DNA of 41,334 nucleotides from CAZWRV01 sp964636325 (GTDB lineage: Bacteria > Verrucomicrobiota > Lentisphaeria > Victivallales > GWF2-50-93), in NCBI GenBank assembly GCA_964636325.1, contig CAZWRV010000053.1:1-41334 (forward strand), given 5' to 3'. Position 1 is the first letter of the stretch. Every line of letters starts with the position of its first letter. A program made the position numbers and the translations under genes. The notes beneath the pieces were generated by a model. The model saw only the letters and a program-made list of their open reading frames with translations. It did no database searches and was not told the DNA's origin. Below are positions 25,636-33,939 of this stretch, piece after piece.

Positions 25636-26715
25636 CTATAAGATGACGACATTGTCCGGAAGTATCTGCAGGCGGATCTTGTCGCCGACCTTGCGCTCCG
25701 GCGGATCCTGCTCGAAGACGACAAGCTGAATGCCGCAGGCATCGACAATCCACTGCCCGCTCTCGCCGAGGAAGACGGAGCCTGAGACGACGGCCTGAAA
25801 GCTGTTGGACGGGGTGCCGGTCTGCCCTGCGGCGCCGTCCGGGACGATGCGCAGGCTTTCAGGCCGGATGAGGAGCGCGGCCTTGGCGCCTTCTGCGAAA
25901 TTCGCATCCGGGCCGGCCGTGCCGGAGATCCTGCCAAGAGGGGATTCGGTGATGAATTTCCCGTCCTCGCGGCCGACGACCTTGGCCTCCACGAAGCTGC
26001 ATTCGCCGATGAATCCGGCGACGAAGCGGTTCGCCGGACGGCGGTAAATTTCGCGTGGGGCGCCGACCTGCTGCAGCCTGCCTTCGTGCAGGACGGCCAT
26101 GCGGTCCGCCATCGCGAGCGCCTCCTTCTGATCGTGCGTGACGTAGATAGCGGTGAGGCCCGCGCTCTTGCACAGGCCGCGGATTTCGCGGCGCATGGCG
26201 ACGCGCAGCTTCGCGTCGAGGTTCGATAGAGGCTCGTCCAAAAGCAGGACTTTCGGTTTCACAACTATGGCGCGGGCCAGGGCCACGCGCTGCTGCTGTC
26301 CGCCGGAAAGCTCGACCGGCCGCCTTGCGGCATATTCGCCCATGCCGACCATGTCCAGCGCCGCGCGGGCCTGTTTACCGGCTTCTCCCCCGGGAACCTT
26401 GCGGATCGAAAGCCCGAAGAGGACGTTGTCCAGGACGCTCATGTGCGGCCAGAGCGCATAGTTCTGGAATACCATCGCGGTCTGGCGATCCTCCGTCGGG
26501 AGTGCTGTCACATCCTGTCCGCCGAAAAAGATCCTGCCGGACGAAGGTTCGAGGAGGCCGGCGACGATCCTGAGCAGCGTCGACTTGCCGCAGCCGCTCG
26601 GACCGAGCAGGAAGAAAAGTTCGCCCGCCCCGATCTGAATGTCGATGGCCTCCAGGATCGGGGCCGAGCCGCGGCGGTATGTCTTCGAAATGCCTTCCAA
26701 CCCTACAGAAATCAT
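25636..26715 (-). CDS. ABC importer ATPase of FbpC/AfuC type
   Basis: ATPase energising the binding protein and permease that follow on the same strand. From the ATG at 26715 it has 359 residues; an in-frame ATG at 26736 adds seven. The later start places ISVGLEGISKTYRRG at the N-terminus and has GGA nearby. Motifs: Walker A LGPSGCGKST, Q-loop FQNYALWPHM, signature LSGGQQQRVALARAI, Walker B VLLLDEPLSNLD and H-loop YVTHDQKEAL. A C-terminal TOBE-like domain (about 235-359: GFIGECSFVEAKVVG, IRPESLRI, VFLGESGQWIVDA) is typical of FbpC/PotA-class ATPases. A repeat-filled 299-nt gap separates it from the binding-protein gene. Confidence 0.9.
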   Translation of the reverse strand: MISVGLEGISKTYRRGSAPILEAIDIQIGAGELFFLLGPSGCGKSTLLRIVAGLLEPSSGRIFFGGQDVTALPTEDRQTAMVFQNYALWPHMSVLDNVLFGLSIRKVPGGEAGKQARAALDMVGMGEYAARRPVELSGGQQQRVALARAIVVKPKVLLLDEPLSNLDAKLRVAMRREIRGLCKSAGLTAIYVTHDQKEALAMADRMAVLHEGRLQQVGAPREIYRRPANRFVAGFIGECSFVEAKVVGREDGKFITESPLGRISGTAGPDANFAEGAKAALLIRPESLRIVPDGAAGQTGTPSNSFQAVVSGSVFLGESGQWIVDACGIQLVVFEQDPPERKVGDKIRLQILPDNVVIL

Positions 26716-27022
26716 GGTGTTTTCCGAACTCCGCATGTTCTATGATGGCACATAGTTCGGAATCTATCATATCTTTGATTATTTTAAATTCATACATACC
26801 GATCCGTGGAAGGAAAATACGAGGTGAAATACCGACTCCCAGAAGGTATTTCAGTTCAGATTTCCGGCGCCTCTCGCTGAAAAGCCACAAGAGTATTTTA
26901 CCGGCATTTTCGGCCGCTTCATGGAGATGGATCAGGAAATCTGAAATCGGAACACCGTGGACGTCCTGTTAAAAACGCTTATTGCATTTCATCCCCCAGG
27001 GTCTAATTTGGAGGGACATATC
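26716..27022. other. Divergent upstream region with element A copy
   Basis: This region separates the importer ATPase (minus) from the GGCT-ligase gene (plus). It is AT-rich from 26745 to 26810 and then carries element A (26855-26945). Upstream of the element is a hairpin GAAATACC (26826-26833)/GGTATTTC (26845-26852). The sequence from 26824 to the element is also shared with the flank of the 37599 copy. No separate gene is supported. Confidence 0.55.
26855..26945 (+). repeat. MITE-like element A, copy 2
   Basis: A 91-nt element with perfect 11-nt inverted ends, TTCAGATTTCC (26855-26865) and GGAAATCTGAA (26935-26945). The interior shares AAAAGCCAC and CTTCATGG with copies 1 and 3. A further 30 nt upstream (from 26824) is similar to the same flank at 37568-37598. 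It lies 78 nt before the GGCT-ligase start codon. Confidence 0.8.
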
Positions 27023-28963
27023 ATGCCAGAAGCACAGCAAAACACGACTGCAGCAGTGCCGGAGAAGGTGAGCAAGGCCTTCGGGGCGGCCCGAGGCGAC
27101 AAGATGGACCTCTTCGTCTACGGCACGCTTATGAACGACCACTACGTCCGCCTCCTGCTCAACAGGAAGGTCGAAGCGGTCCCCGCGAAGCTGAACCACT
27201 ACATGAAGGTGACCCCGCCCTGGAGCTTCCCGTTCATAGTCAAGCACTACAGCTCCGTCACGTTCGGCAGGATACTGAAGAAGCTAACGAAGGGGGAGAT
27301 GAGGGTGCTCGACGAGTTCGAGAACGAGGGAGTCCTCTACAAGCGCCAGATAGTGGTCGTGAGGACGAAGGAGGGGCGCCAGCGCTGCATGACATACGTA
27401 GGCAACATAAGCGCCCTGCAGCATTCGTTCGGCAAGGAGGTGAACTTCGAGGACCGCTTCAGCCTCTTCATCCAGAAGAAGATCGACGCGCTGCTGAAGG
27501 ACACTCCGCTGGACACGCACGAGAGGACTACTAGGGTGATGCGCGAGCTGTCCAGCTCGGCGGTCGAGGAGATCATACTATCGCACTTCGACGGCAACTA
27601 CATCTGCAGCTACATAATGATCGAGGCGCTGAAGGACGCCAAGCCGCCTGATCTTGCGAAGGTCCTCTCGAACAAGGACGTCCTGCCCTATGCCGGCAAC
27701 TACATGAGGCTCGCATGCCAGCACATCATATTCAACCAGTTCGTGGAGAAGGTCCGCAACGAGTTTCCCGATGCGGTCCGCCTTTCGCAGCAGTACTTCA
27801 GGCACGGGCTCGCCATGCTGCTAAGCCTGATCTTCTACAACAGGCACAAGGCGGACATCGACGCGCAGATGGCGCTTCACAGGCTCGACGCCATAGCCGA
27901 AGGCCGGACATACTGGGAATACGCCGAGATCGCGGTCGGGATTTCCGACACTATCTTCGACACCCGCGAGATGGAGGACATCATCGCCTATGTCGACGCC
28001 AACTGGTATTCCACCCCGACGCCTTTGGGCGCCGAGCTCGAGTTCAGCTACTTGGGGAAGCGCGCGATCGAGGCTCTGCCCGGCGAGGACAAGGTCTACG
28101 ACAGCTTCTACTGGTTCAGGGACTTCGACATGTTCCACAGAGCCTGGCGCTTCGGCGGGCACGTGGACTCCCACCACGAAATCCTGGCGTCGCAGAAGAG
28201 GCACAGGGGATTCTTCGAATACGCGCTCGGCAGATACAACATCGTCGGCGACCTGTCCCGTCCGCTGTTCGACTGCCCGTGGGGGATGTCCGAGCTAATC
28301 AACGAGGCGGTCAACTTCCTGGACATCCCCCCTCACAGCCTTCACATATCGATGGAACTGCCCAAGACCCGGAAAAGCCTGATCACCGACAGCCCGCACG
28401 AGGAGAGCGACCTGGCCTGCCTGGTCATGCTAGGCGGCGACGTCCGGGCAGGCGAGGACGGAAAGCTGCGCGCGTTCAGGATCTACGGCGGCGAACTCGA
28501 CACCAACGCCATGAAGTCGCTGAACTTCTCGGACCGCAAATACCATTTCAGCAAGATACAGCATGACAAGGGTAGCGGCGCTGACGTCATGGAATACAAG
28601 TTCATGCGCCTGCGCAGGGAGCGCACCGACTACGAGGCGCTCATAATCGCGCTCAAGGGCTACCAGTTCGCCACCAAGGGCAGGCCCATCAAGTCCTCCG
28701 GCGACAAGAAGGAGATGCCCGAGCAGATCTTCCTGCGGGAATGGGCGGCCGCCCCCAGCCCCGTCCCGGACTCTTGCATAAAAAAGTTCATTTCAAAGAT
28801 TGAAAGCGGCATTCTGACGGAAAATAATATGAGGAAAATAGATCAGAGGAAGCAGAAGATTCTCGGCAGGATATCCCAAAAACTTTATGCGATGAACGAA
28901 TACATCTCGAAGAACATCCAACATCCAACATCCAACATTGAACTTGATGGATGTAATCGCTAG
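27023..28963 (+). CDS. Gamma-glutamylcyclotransferase-like domain fused to a possible amidoligase-like region
   Basis: 646 residues from the ATG at 27023, preceded by GGAGGG; an earlier in-frame start lacks a site. Residues about 28-125 are a GGCT/AIG2-like domain: MDLFVYGTLM (Y33-G34-T35-L36), FGRILKKLTKGEMRVLDEFENEGVLYKR with the candidate catalytic Glu100, and a closing strand RCMTYVGN. A helical linker (about 150-320) follows. The region from about 330 has GAELEF (336-341), FRDFDMFHRAW, HVDSHHEI (380-387) and LHISMEL (440-446). That succession resembles the acidic and His motifs of glutamine-synthetase/glutamate-cysteine-ligase-type amidoligases; this part is inference. No membrane helices are seen. 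The last 16 codons are made by AACATCC heptad repeats, giving an NIQHPTSNIE tail that is probably not functional. murI follows 15 nt later, suggesting a gamma-glutamyl or D-glutamate context. Confidence 0.6.
   Translation: MPEAQQNTTAAVPEKVSKAFGAARGDKMDLFVYGTLMNDHYVRLLLNRKVEAVPAKLNHYMKVTPPWSFPFIVKHYSSVTFGRILKKLTKGEMRVLDEFENEGVLYKRQIVVVRTKEGRQRCMTYVGNISALQHSFGKEVNFEDRFSLFIQKKIDALLKDTPLDTHERTTRVMRELSSSAVEEIILSHFDGNYICSYIMIEALKDAKPPDLAKVLSNKDVLPYAGNYMRLACQHIIFNQFVEKVRNEFPDAVRLSQQYFRHGLAMLLSLIFYNRHKADIDAQMALHRLDAIAEGRTYWEYAEIAVGISDTIFDTREMEDIIAYVDANWYSTPTPLGAELEFSYLGKRAIEALPGEDKVYDSFYWFRDFDMFHRAWRFGGHVDSHHEILASQKRHRGFFEYALGRYNIVGDLSRPLFDCPWGMSELINEAVNFLDIPPHSLHISMELPKTRKSLITDSPHEESDLACLVMLGGDVRAGEDGKLRAFRIYGGELDTNAMKSLNFSDRKYHFSKIQHDKGSGADVMEYKFMRLRRERTDYEALIIALKGYQFATKGRPIKSSGDKKEMPEQIFLREWAAAPSPVPDSCIKKFISKIESGILTENNMRKIDQRKQKILGRISQKLYAMNEYISKNIQHPTSNIELDGCNR
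28913..28954. repeat. Heptad repeat inside the 3' end of the GGCT-ligase gene
   Basis: Three exact AACATCC units (28913-28933), then AACATTG and AACTTGA, then an inverted GATGGATGT. It is in the coding frame and encodes the terminal tail. It is of the same 7-nt style as the spacers at 2813 and 25363. Confidence 0.75.
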
Positions 28964-28978
28964 GAGAAGGCTCTGGGA

Positions 28979-29788
28979 ATGAAGCTAGATAACCGGCCTA
29001 TCGGCATATTCGACTCGGGGCTCGGAGGGCTCACGGTGGTCGGCGCGCTCAGGGGCTCGCTCCCGCACGAGAACATCATCTACCTCGGCGACACCGCCCG
29101 CGTGCCCTACGGCGACAAGTCCCCCGCGAACATCATCAAGTTCTCATGCGAGAGCGCCGCCTTTCTGGCGAAACAGGGGGTCAAGCTCATCGTCGTCGCA
29201 TGCAACACCGTCTCGTCGATCGCGATGGAGCGGCTGCGTACAAAATTCGCGGACGTGCCCGTGTTAGGAGTCCTTGAGGCCGGCGTGGAGGCGTGTCTCG
29301 CGGAAAATCCTTCACGCGTCACCATCATCGGAACCAACGCGACCGTAAGGAGCGACGCATACCGCCGTGAGATCCATGCGCGGAACCCGCAGATCGGTGT
29401 GTCGAGCGTCCCCTGTCCTCTCTTCGTCCCGATTGTTGAGGACGGGCTCGCCGCTAGCCAGATATGCGAAATGGCCGTGCGCCACTACCTCGAGCCGTAC
29501 ATGACGCCCCCGCCCGAGATCCTTCTCCTCGCATGCACACATTATCCGCTGCTGAAAGGCGCTCTTCTCAAATGCCTCCCCCCCGGAATAAAAATAATCG
29601 ACAGCGCCGAGGCATGCGCGAAGTTCGCGGAAAGATTCCTCGCGCAGAACGGCCTTTCCGCGTCGGACAAGCTCACCGGCACCGAAAGATACTTCGTCAC
29701 CGACATGCCGTCCGCTTTCCTCAAGCAGGCACGCCGCTTCCTCGGCCGCGACCTCGAAAACTTCGAGAAGATCTCGCTCGGGGAATGA
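28979..29788 (+). CDS. murI: Glutamate racemase
   Basis: Makes D-glutamate for peptidoglycan. 269 residues, the usual length. Both catalytic cysteines are present: Cys75 in VACNTVSS and Cys186 in ACTHYPLL. The N-terminal IGIFDSGLGGLTV, YLGDTARVPYGDKS and the central IGTNATVRS are family hallmarks. AGGAG lies upstream of the ATG. It is 15 nt after the GGCT-ligase gene and probably in the same transcript. Its TGA is the first three bases of a 96-nt palindromic element. Confidence 0.96.
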   Translation: MKLDNRPIGIFDSGLGGLTVVGALRGSLPHENIIYLGDTARVPYGDKSPANIIKFSCESAAFLAKQGVKLIVVACNTVSSIAMERLRTKFADVPVLGVLEAGVEACLAENPSRVTIIGTNATVRSDAYRREIHARNPQIGVSSVPCPLFVPIVEDGLAASQICEMAVRHYLEPYMTPPPEILLLACTHYPLLKGALLKCLPPGIKIIDSAEACAKFAERFLAQNGLSASDKLTGTERYFVTDMPSAFLKQARRFLGRDLENFEKISLGE

Positions 29789-29881
29789 CAGTTACTGATC
29801 GTCTCATAATAATATGGACACCACCGCCGGGATGAACCCGCCGGTGCCTCCATGCAATTTCGAGACGATTAGTATCCGTCA
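29786..29881. repeat. 96-nt near-palindrome abutting the murI stop
   Basis: The ends TGACAGTTACTGATCGTCTC (29786-29805) and its inverted partner at 29862-29881 match at 17 of 20 positions. Inside are ATGGA/TCCAT and a GC-rich core CACCGCCGGG-ATGAA-CCCGCCGGTG with one mismatch. The whole can fold into one long interrupted hairpin. There is no T-tract, so it is not a canonical terminator. It could be an mRNA-stabilising stem, an attenuating structure or a small non-autonomous mobile element. Confidence 0.7.
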
Positions 29882-29998
29882 CTTTATTGACCTCGAGTCG
29901 GCATCCTGGCCGATTTAGCGTGCGAGGACATGGAGGACGCGCATAAATTTTCCCCGCCGCCAACGCTTTGCGTACGAAAAATCCGGTCCTTGCAGGCC

Positions 29999-31888
29999 CT
30001 ATTTGCCTGCAAGGGCATCGAGGCGGCGTGCGGCCTCGACGAGCGCCTCGCGGATCCTGAAATATTCCGAGGGCTTGTTCCTGAGGTGCCAGAGTCCGGA
30101 ATATTCCATTTCGAAGCGCCTGAGGTCGTCGGCGACGCCGTAGAAGGTGAGGTCTGACTTGGGGGTCTTCATGCCGGATTTTTTACATAGGAGGAACGCG
30201 ACGGCGTGCATTAGGGCGGCGCCTTTGGCGCCGCAGACGAGTTCGCGGTATGCGAGGCCGTCGAGGGCCTCGCCCCTTGCGGAGGCCTCTATGAGGTTTT
30301 CCCTGAGCGCCATGATCTTATTGTATCCGTCGAGGAGCTTCCTGGTGTCCTTCTGCTTCATCATGTCGGAGAACATTCCGGTAGCCGGATCGCGCTCCCA
30401 TGTGGCCATGTCGGAGCTTTTGTCGATCCATCGGGGGATGAAGTCCCAGCCGGTGAAGAGGTTCTTGGAGATGCGCCTGAGGATGGATGCGGTCTCGCCG
30501 GCGTCGTCGCCGAACTCGATCCTGCTGAACGCGCTGTCGAAGGCGTGCAAATCCTTGGCGGCCTTGATGTTCCACGATGCGGCCGCGCCCAGCGCCATGC
30601 CGTGGTATGAAGAGGCCAGCGGGTTTACATGGCCGAAGTCGCCCCAGTCTGTGTTGAGGAGGCCGCAGGCTCCGTGCTTCAGGCCCTTCTCGGCGAAGTT
30701 CGTGATGTTCCTGCTGGCGTTTTCGACGTTGTTGAGCCAGGTGTTCCAGCCGGACACGCCCGGGCAGACATAGAACTGGATGCCTGCGTCTGAGAAGGGC
30801 TTGCAGTCGCGCCAGCTTGCATCGGGGCCGTAGTCCCAGTTCAGCGCTATGGCGTCCTTCGGGATTTCCGGTATCAGCTCGGGGTGTTCTAGGACAATGT
30901 CTCCCCAGAACATGGGGATCATCCCGTTCTTCCGGACGACGGCCATGATCTTGTTGAGGAAGTCCATGTAGAGCCTGCCCTTGCCGAGCTTTGCCGCCCT
31001 GGCGGCGTTCCTGCCCTTGCCCAGGTCGAAGGTCTCGTCGCAGCAGATGTTGAAGTATTTCGATGAGAAGAGGGGTGCGACCTCGTTTATGAGCTCCTCG
31101 ACGAGGGCGATGGATTCGGGGTTCGCGCAGTCGAGGGTGTAGTGGGCCATCCTGTCGTGCCAGGAGAACGGTTTTGCCGCGGCGTCGACCTCGAGCTCGT
31201 TGAGGTGCTTCTTCCGCTCGCTGCGGAGGGCCGTGTAGAAGTGGCCGAACGTGCTGAATGAGGGGACCAGGTCAATGAAGTTCCTCCTGCAGTGCTCGTC
31301 GAGCCGCAGTATGTCCTCGTGGGTGAGGGGGTCGCTGCCGGCCCATATGTCGGCGTGCTTCCTGAACGCGAAGGTGTGCTCTATGTAGAGCTGCATCTGG
31401 TTGAGCTTGTAGTATGCCATCTTGTCGGCGAGCATCAGCAGCGTCTCAATCTTCGGCACCTTGCCCCTTGTGACGTCGTGGTAGAACCCCCTGACGGGGA
31501 AGTCCGGCCTGTCGAGAATGGTAACGCAGGGCAGGCTTATCCCCTCGGTCCTGATGATCTGCCTGAGGGTCTGGACGCCGTAGAAGACTCCCGCCTCGTC
31601 TCCGCCGAGTATGCTTATGCTGTCGGGCTTGATCGAGAGGCGGTATTCCTGGGGGCCGAGACGGCTGTATGTCCTGAGCAGGATTCCGCTGGGATGTGAT
31701 TCGACGGCCTCGGCCCGGCAGAGGATCGGGCGGACGCCTCCGTTCACCACGGCTATCTCGTCCACGAGCGCCCTGGCCACGGAGAGAAGCGGATCTGAAT
31801 ACTGGGGGCATGATACTGCGAAGTTCGCGGTCAGCTTGAAATGGCCCGGATTGACACTGATCTCCGCCGGATAGGGAAGGATGTTCAT
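29999..31888 (-). CDS. Glycoside hydrolase family 20 (beta-N-acetylhexosaminidase-like)
   Basis: Cleaves terminal beta-linked N-acetylhexosamine from glycans. 629 residues. The N-terminal GH20 non-catalytic domain (about 1-125: PYPAEISVNPGHFKLT, GGDEAGVFYGVQTLRQII) is followed by the catalytic barrel starting FPVRGFYHDVTRGKVPKIETL. The catalytic pair is Asp284-Glu285 in FNICCDETFDLG; MFWGDIV and the Trp-rich NWDYGPDASWRDC line the site. No signal peptide is visible, so it is probably cytoplasmic and acts on imported oligosaccharides. The C-terminal 180 residues are helical and not typical of secreted hexosaminidases. GAGG precedes the ATG. It starts 16 nt after the esterase gene, so the pair is likely one operon. 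Confidence 0.88.
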   Translation of the reverse strand: MNILPYPAEISVNPGHFKLTANFAVSCPQYSDPLLSVARALVDEIAVVNGGVRPILCRAEAVESHPSGILLRTYSRLGPQEYRLSIKPDSISILGGDEAGVFYGVQTLRQIIRTEGISLPCVTILDRPDFPVRGFYHDVTRGKVPKIETLLMLADKMAYYKLNQMQLYIEHTFAFRKHADIWAGSDPLTHEDILRLDEHCRRNFIDLVPSFSTFGHFYTALRSERKKHLNELEVDAAAKPFSWHDRMAHYTLDCANPESIALVEELINEVAPLFSSKYFNICCDETFDLGKGRNAARAAKLGKGRLYMDFLNKIMAVVRKNGMIPMFWGDIVLEHPELIPEIPKDAIALNWDYGPDASWRDCKPFSDAGIQFYVCPGVSGWNTWLNNVENASRNITNFAEKGLKHGACGLLNTDWGDFGHVNPLASSYHGMALGAAASWNIKAAKDLHAFDSAFSRIEFGDDAGETASILRRISKNLFTGWDFIPRWIDKSSDMATWERDPATGMFSDMMKQKDTRKLLDGYNKIMALRENLIEASARGEALDGLAYRELVCGAKGAALMHAVAFLLCKKSGMKTPKSDLTFYGVADDLRRFEMEYSGLWHLRNKPSEYFRIREALVEAARRLDALAGK

Positions 31889-31904
31889 GGTCTACCTCGC
31901 ACTG

Positions 31905-32687
31905 TTATCTTAAAGATTTCCTTATAGGCAGCCAGTCGAGCACCTGGATGATGTTCCGGTCCCAGAGGCCCCATTCATGGGTTCCGGGGCCGTCCTCGAA
32001 ATAGAAGTCATATCCGAGCTTTTCCATATGCCGTTTGAACCTGAGGTTGTGCTGGTATAGAAAGTCCTCCGTGCCGCAGCACATGAACAGGGAAGGCCTC
32101 CTCCTTTTCTGGAGGACAAGCTTCCGGGCGAGATGGAAGAGGTCGTTGTCGGTCCCCCTTATGGCAGATCCGAAGATGTCGCGGTATTCACGCCTCATCT
32201 CCGGCCTTTCCGAGACGAGGGCTGCGATGTCGACCGCGCCGGAGAGGCTTGCGGCGGCGGCGTAGCGCTCGGGCAGGGCCAGCGCCAGCTTGAGCGCGCC
32301 GTAGCCGCCCATCGAAAGGCCGGCCGCGAAGCAGTCCTCGCGCCTTGTGGAGACAGGGAACATGGATGCGACGAGATTCGGAAGTTCCTGGCTCACGAAA
32401 GTCCAGTACGCTAGGCCGGCCTTCATGTCAGTATAGAAGCTCCTCGCCACCGCCGGCATGACCACCGCAAGGCCTTTCCCCTCGACATAGCGCTCTATGG
32501 AAGTCCTTCTCAGCCAGATCGTGTGGTCGTCGGAAAGTCCGTGGAGGAGATACAGCACCGGATAACGCCGGTTCTGCAATGCCTTCCTGAGGCCCTTGCC
32601 CTCCCATGGCCTCTGCGGCAAAATGACGTTCATCGAAGTCGAAAGGCCCAGCGCGTTCGAGAAGAAGTCGCATTGTATGAGAGCCAT
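31905..32687 (-). CDS. Esterase D/tributyrin-esterase family alpha/beta hydrolase
   Basis: 260 residues, no signal peptide. The fold is that of the putative esterase family (S-formylglutathione hydrolase and feruloyl/acetyl esterases): YPVLYLLHGLSDDHTIWLRRTSIERYV, nucleophile Ser125 in AAGLSMGGYGA, then CGTEDFLYQHN and the catalytic His in GTHEWGLWDRN. GGAGG precedes the ATG. It is first of a two-gene unit with GH20, so removal of acyl groups from an amino-sugar glycan is a reasonable guess. Confidence 0.88.
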   Translation of the reverse strand: MALIQCDFFSNALGLSTSMNVILPQRPWEGKGLRKALQNRRYPVLYLLHGLSDDHTIWLRRTSIERYVEGKGLAVVMPAVARSFYTDMKAGLAYWTFVSQELPNLVASMFPVSTRREDCFAAGLSMGGYGALKLALALPERYAAAASLSGAVDIAALVSERPEMRREYRDIFGSAIRGTDNDLFHLARKLVLQKRRRPSLFMCCGTEDFLYQHNLRFKRHMEKLGYDFYFEDGPGTHEWGLWDRNIIQVLDWLPIRKSLR

Positions 32688-32761
32688 CGAAATCCTCCAG
32701 TTTTGTCTCCGGACAGCGGCGTTAAATAGGCTGAAATCGCTTCGCCGGCGCGCGCGTTGCC

Positions 32762-32960
32762 GCTAACCTGAATTATTCACCGCCAAGGCGCCAAATATGT
32801 TTAAAATGAATATGTCGCGGTGAAAGACAAAATCCTTAAATGCCGTGCATGACTTGGAATAATTAACTACAGTAAACTTTTGTCAACATTCTCCAATTCA
32901 AATAGTTAAAAGTTCTTGGCGGCTTGGCGACTTGGCGGTTTATGAATAGATCAGGCTAAG
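32762..32960. repeat. Inverted-repeat element B, copy 1
   Basis: The ends CTAACCTGAATTATTCACCG (from 32762) and CGGTTTATGAATAGATCAGG (up to 32956, then CTAAG) are inverted versions of one another with a few mismatches. Just inside are 8-nt units: CGCCAAGG and CGCCAAAT at the left, CTTGGCGG, CTTGGCGA and CTTGGCGG at 32915-32938 on the right. The interior is AT-rich and non-coding. The same ends bound 37318-37474. The right end contains the stop codon of the STAS gene. Confidence 0.65.
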
Positions 32961-33279
32961 GCAATGAGCCTTCCGGCTTCTTGACGTCGAAAATGTTGTG
33001 CAGCCCTGTCATCTCCAGAACCTTGTAGTTCTGCCGGGAGACGTTGACGATCTTCAGCTTCCCCTTGACTGCCCTGGCGGCCTTGACGCATATCCTGAGG
33101 AAGGCGGAGGACACGTATTCCACCTCATTGAAGTCGAAGACCGTAGGGGAGTTCGCCCTCTGTATGGCGTCGAAAAGCTCGTTTTCCATCCTGTTGGAGA
33201 CATCCATATCCATCCGGCCACGGAACTTGCAGACAAGAGTTCCGTCATGACTTTTTTCGTGCTCGAAGAAAGACGGCAT
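32956..33279 (-). CDS. STAS-domain (anti-anti-sigma factor-like) protein
   Basis: 107 residues from the ATG at 33279, chosen because GGAG sits 5 nt upstream; an ATG 12 nt earlier has GAGG touching it. It is a single STAS domain: TLVCKFRGRMDMDVSNRMENEL, the segment PTVFDFNEVEYVSSAFLRICVKAARAV with the phosphorylatable Ser pair, and VLEMTGLHNIFDV. In other bacteria such proteins release sigma factors by binding an anti-sigma kinase; no kinase or phosphatase is adjacent. The stop codon TAG lies inside the end of repeat element B, so the last residues (KKPEGSLP) may have been altered. Confidence 0.88.
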   Translation of the reverse strand: MPSFFEHEKSHDGTLVCKFRGRMDMDVSNRMENELFDAIQRANSPTVFDFNEVEYVSSAFLRICVKAARAVKGKLKIVNVSRQNYKVLEMTGLHNIFDVKKPEGSLP

Positions 33280-33456
33280 TTTCACTCCCATCCTCGGTGG
33301 TTAGCAGGCGCGGCTGCGGTATTTTCAGGATATTTTGAACTCATTTTCCCCTTTAAGGTCGTGCTGTCTTATTGATGCCGATGTAAATTGCGCATTTCAA
33401 AGTATATATTTATACGTTGAAAATCCAAGAGCCGACATCAAAAAAGAGGGCCGGTC

Positions 33457-33939
33457 ATGAGCGAAGCCACATTGCCCCCCCTTGCAGCGGTCGAGCATGT
33501 CGACCTCGACCGCTACATGGGCAAGTGGTATGAGATAGCCAGATATCCCAACTGGTTCCAGAAGGACTGCGCCTCCGGCAGCAGCGCCACCTACACCAAA
33601 ATGGAGGACGGGACTATCGACGTCTGCAACGAATGCGTTGCCGCCGACGGAGCTGCACGTTCCATGAAGGGCAAGATGTGGTCGGCGGATCCGAAGGGCA
33701 ACGCCAAGCTCAAAGTCCGCTTCTTCTGGCCGTTCACCGGGGATGTTTGGATTCTGGCGCTGGGCAGGGACTATGAATATGCCGTGGTCGGGCATCCGTC
33801 CCGCAGATCCCTGTGGATACTTGCCAGGACGCCGCAGATATCCGAGGAGCTCTATGCTGAATTGGTAGAAAAGATCAGGGGTATGCACTTCGACGTCGAA
33901 AAGCTGCAGAGGACTCCGCAGAGGCAAAACCTTCAATGA
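33457..33939 (+). CDS. blc: Blc-type lipocalin
   Basis: Beta-barrel binder of lipids or hydrophobic ligands (160 residues). The lipocalin signature is clear: VDLDRYMGKWYEIARYPNWFQKDC, then SSATYTKMEDGTIDVCNEC, then FFWPFTGDVWILALGRDYEYAVVGHPSRRSLWILARTP. Unlike E. coli Blc it has no lipobox or signal peptide; the protein begins MSEATLPPLAAVEHVD, so it is probably cytoplasmic unless a start was missed upstream. GAGGG lies before the ATG. It overlaps the following lipoprotein gene by 4 nt (ATGA). Confidence 0.9.
   Translation: MSEATLPPLAAVEHVDLDRYMGKWYEIARYPNWFQKDCASGSSATYTKMEDGTIDVCNECVAADGAARSMKGKMWSADPKGNAKLKVRFFWPFTGDVWILALGRDYEYAVVGHPSRRSLWILARTPQISEELYAELVEKIRGMHFDVEKLQRTPQRQNLQ

Noticed and set aside
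27023..28963. Treating the NIQHPTSNIE tail as a functional motif
   Set aside because: It is the translation of AACATCC heptamers, which occur in non-coding style elsewhere in the window.
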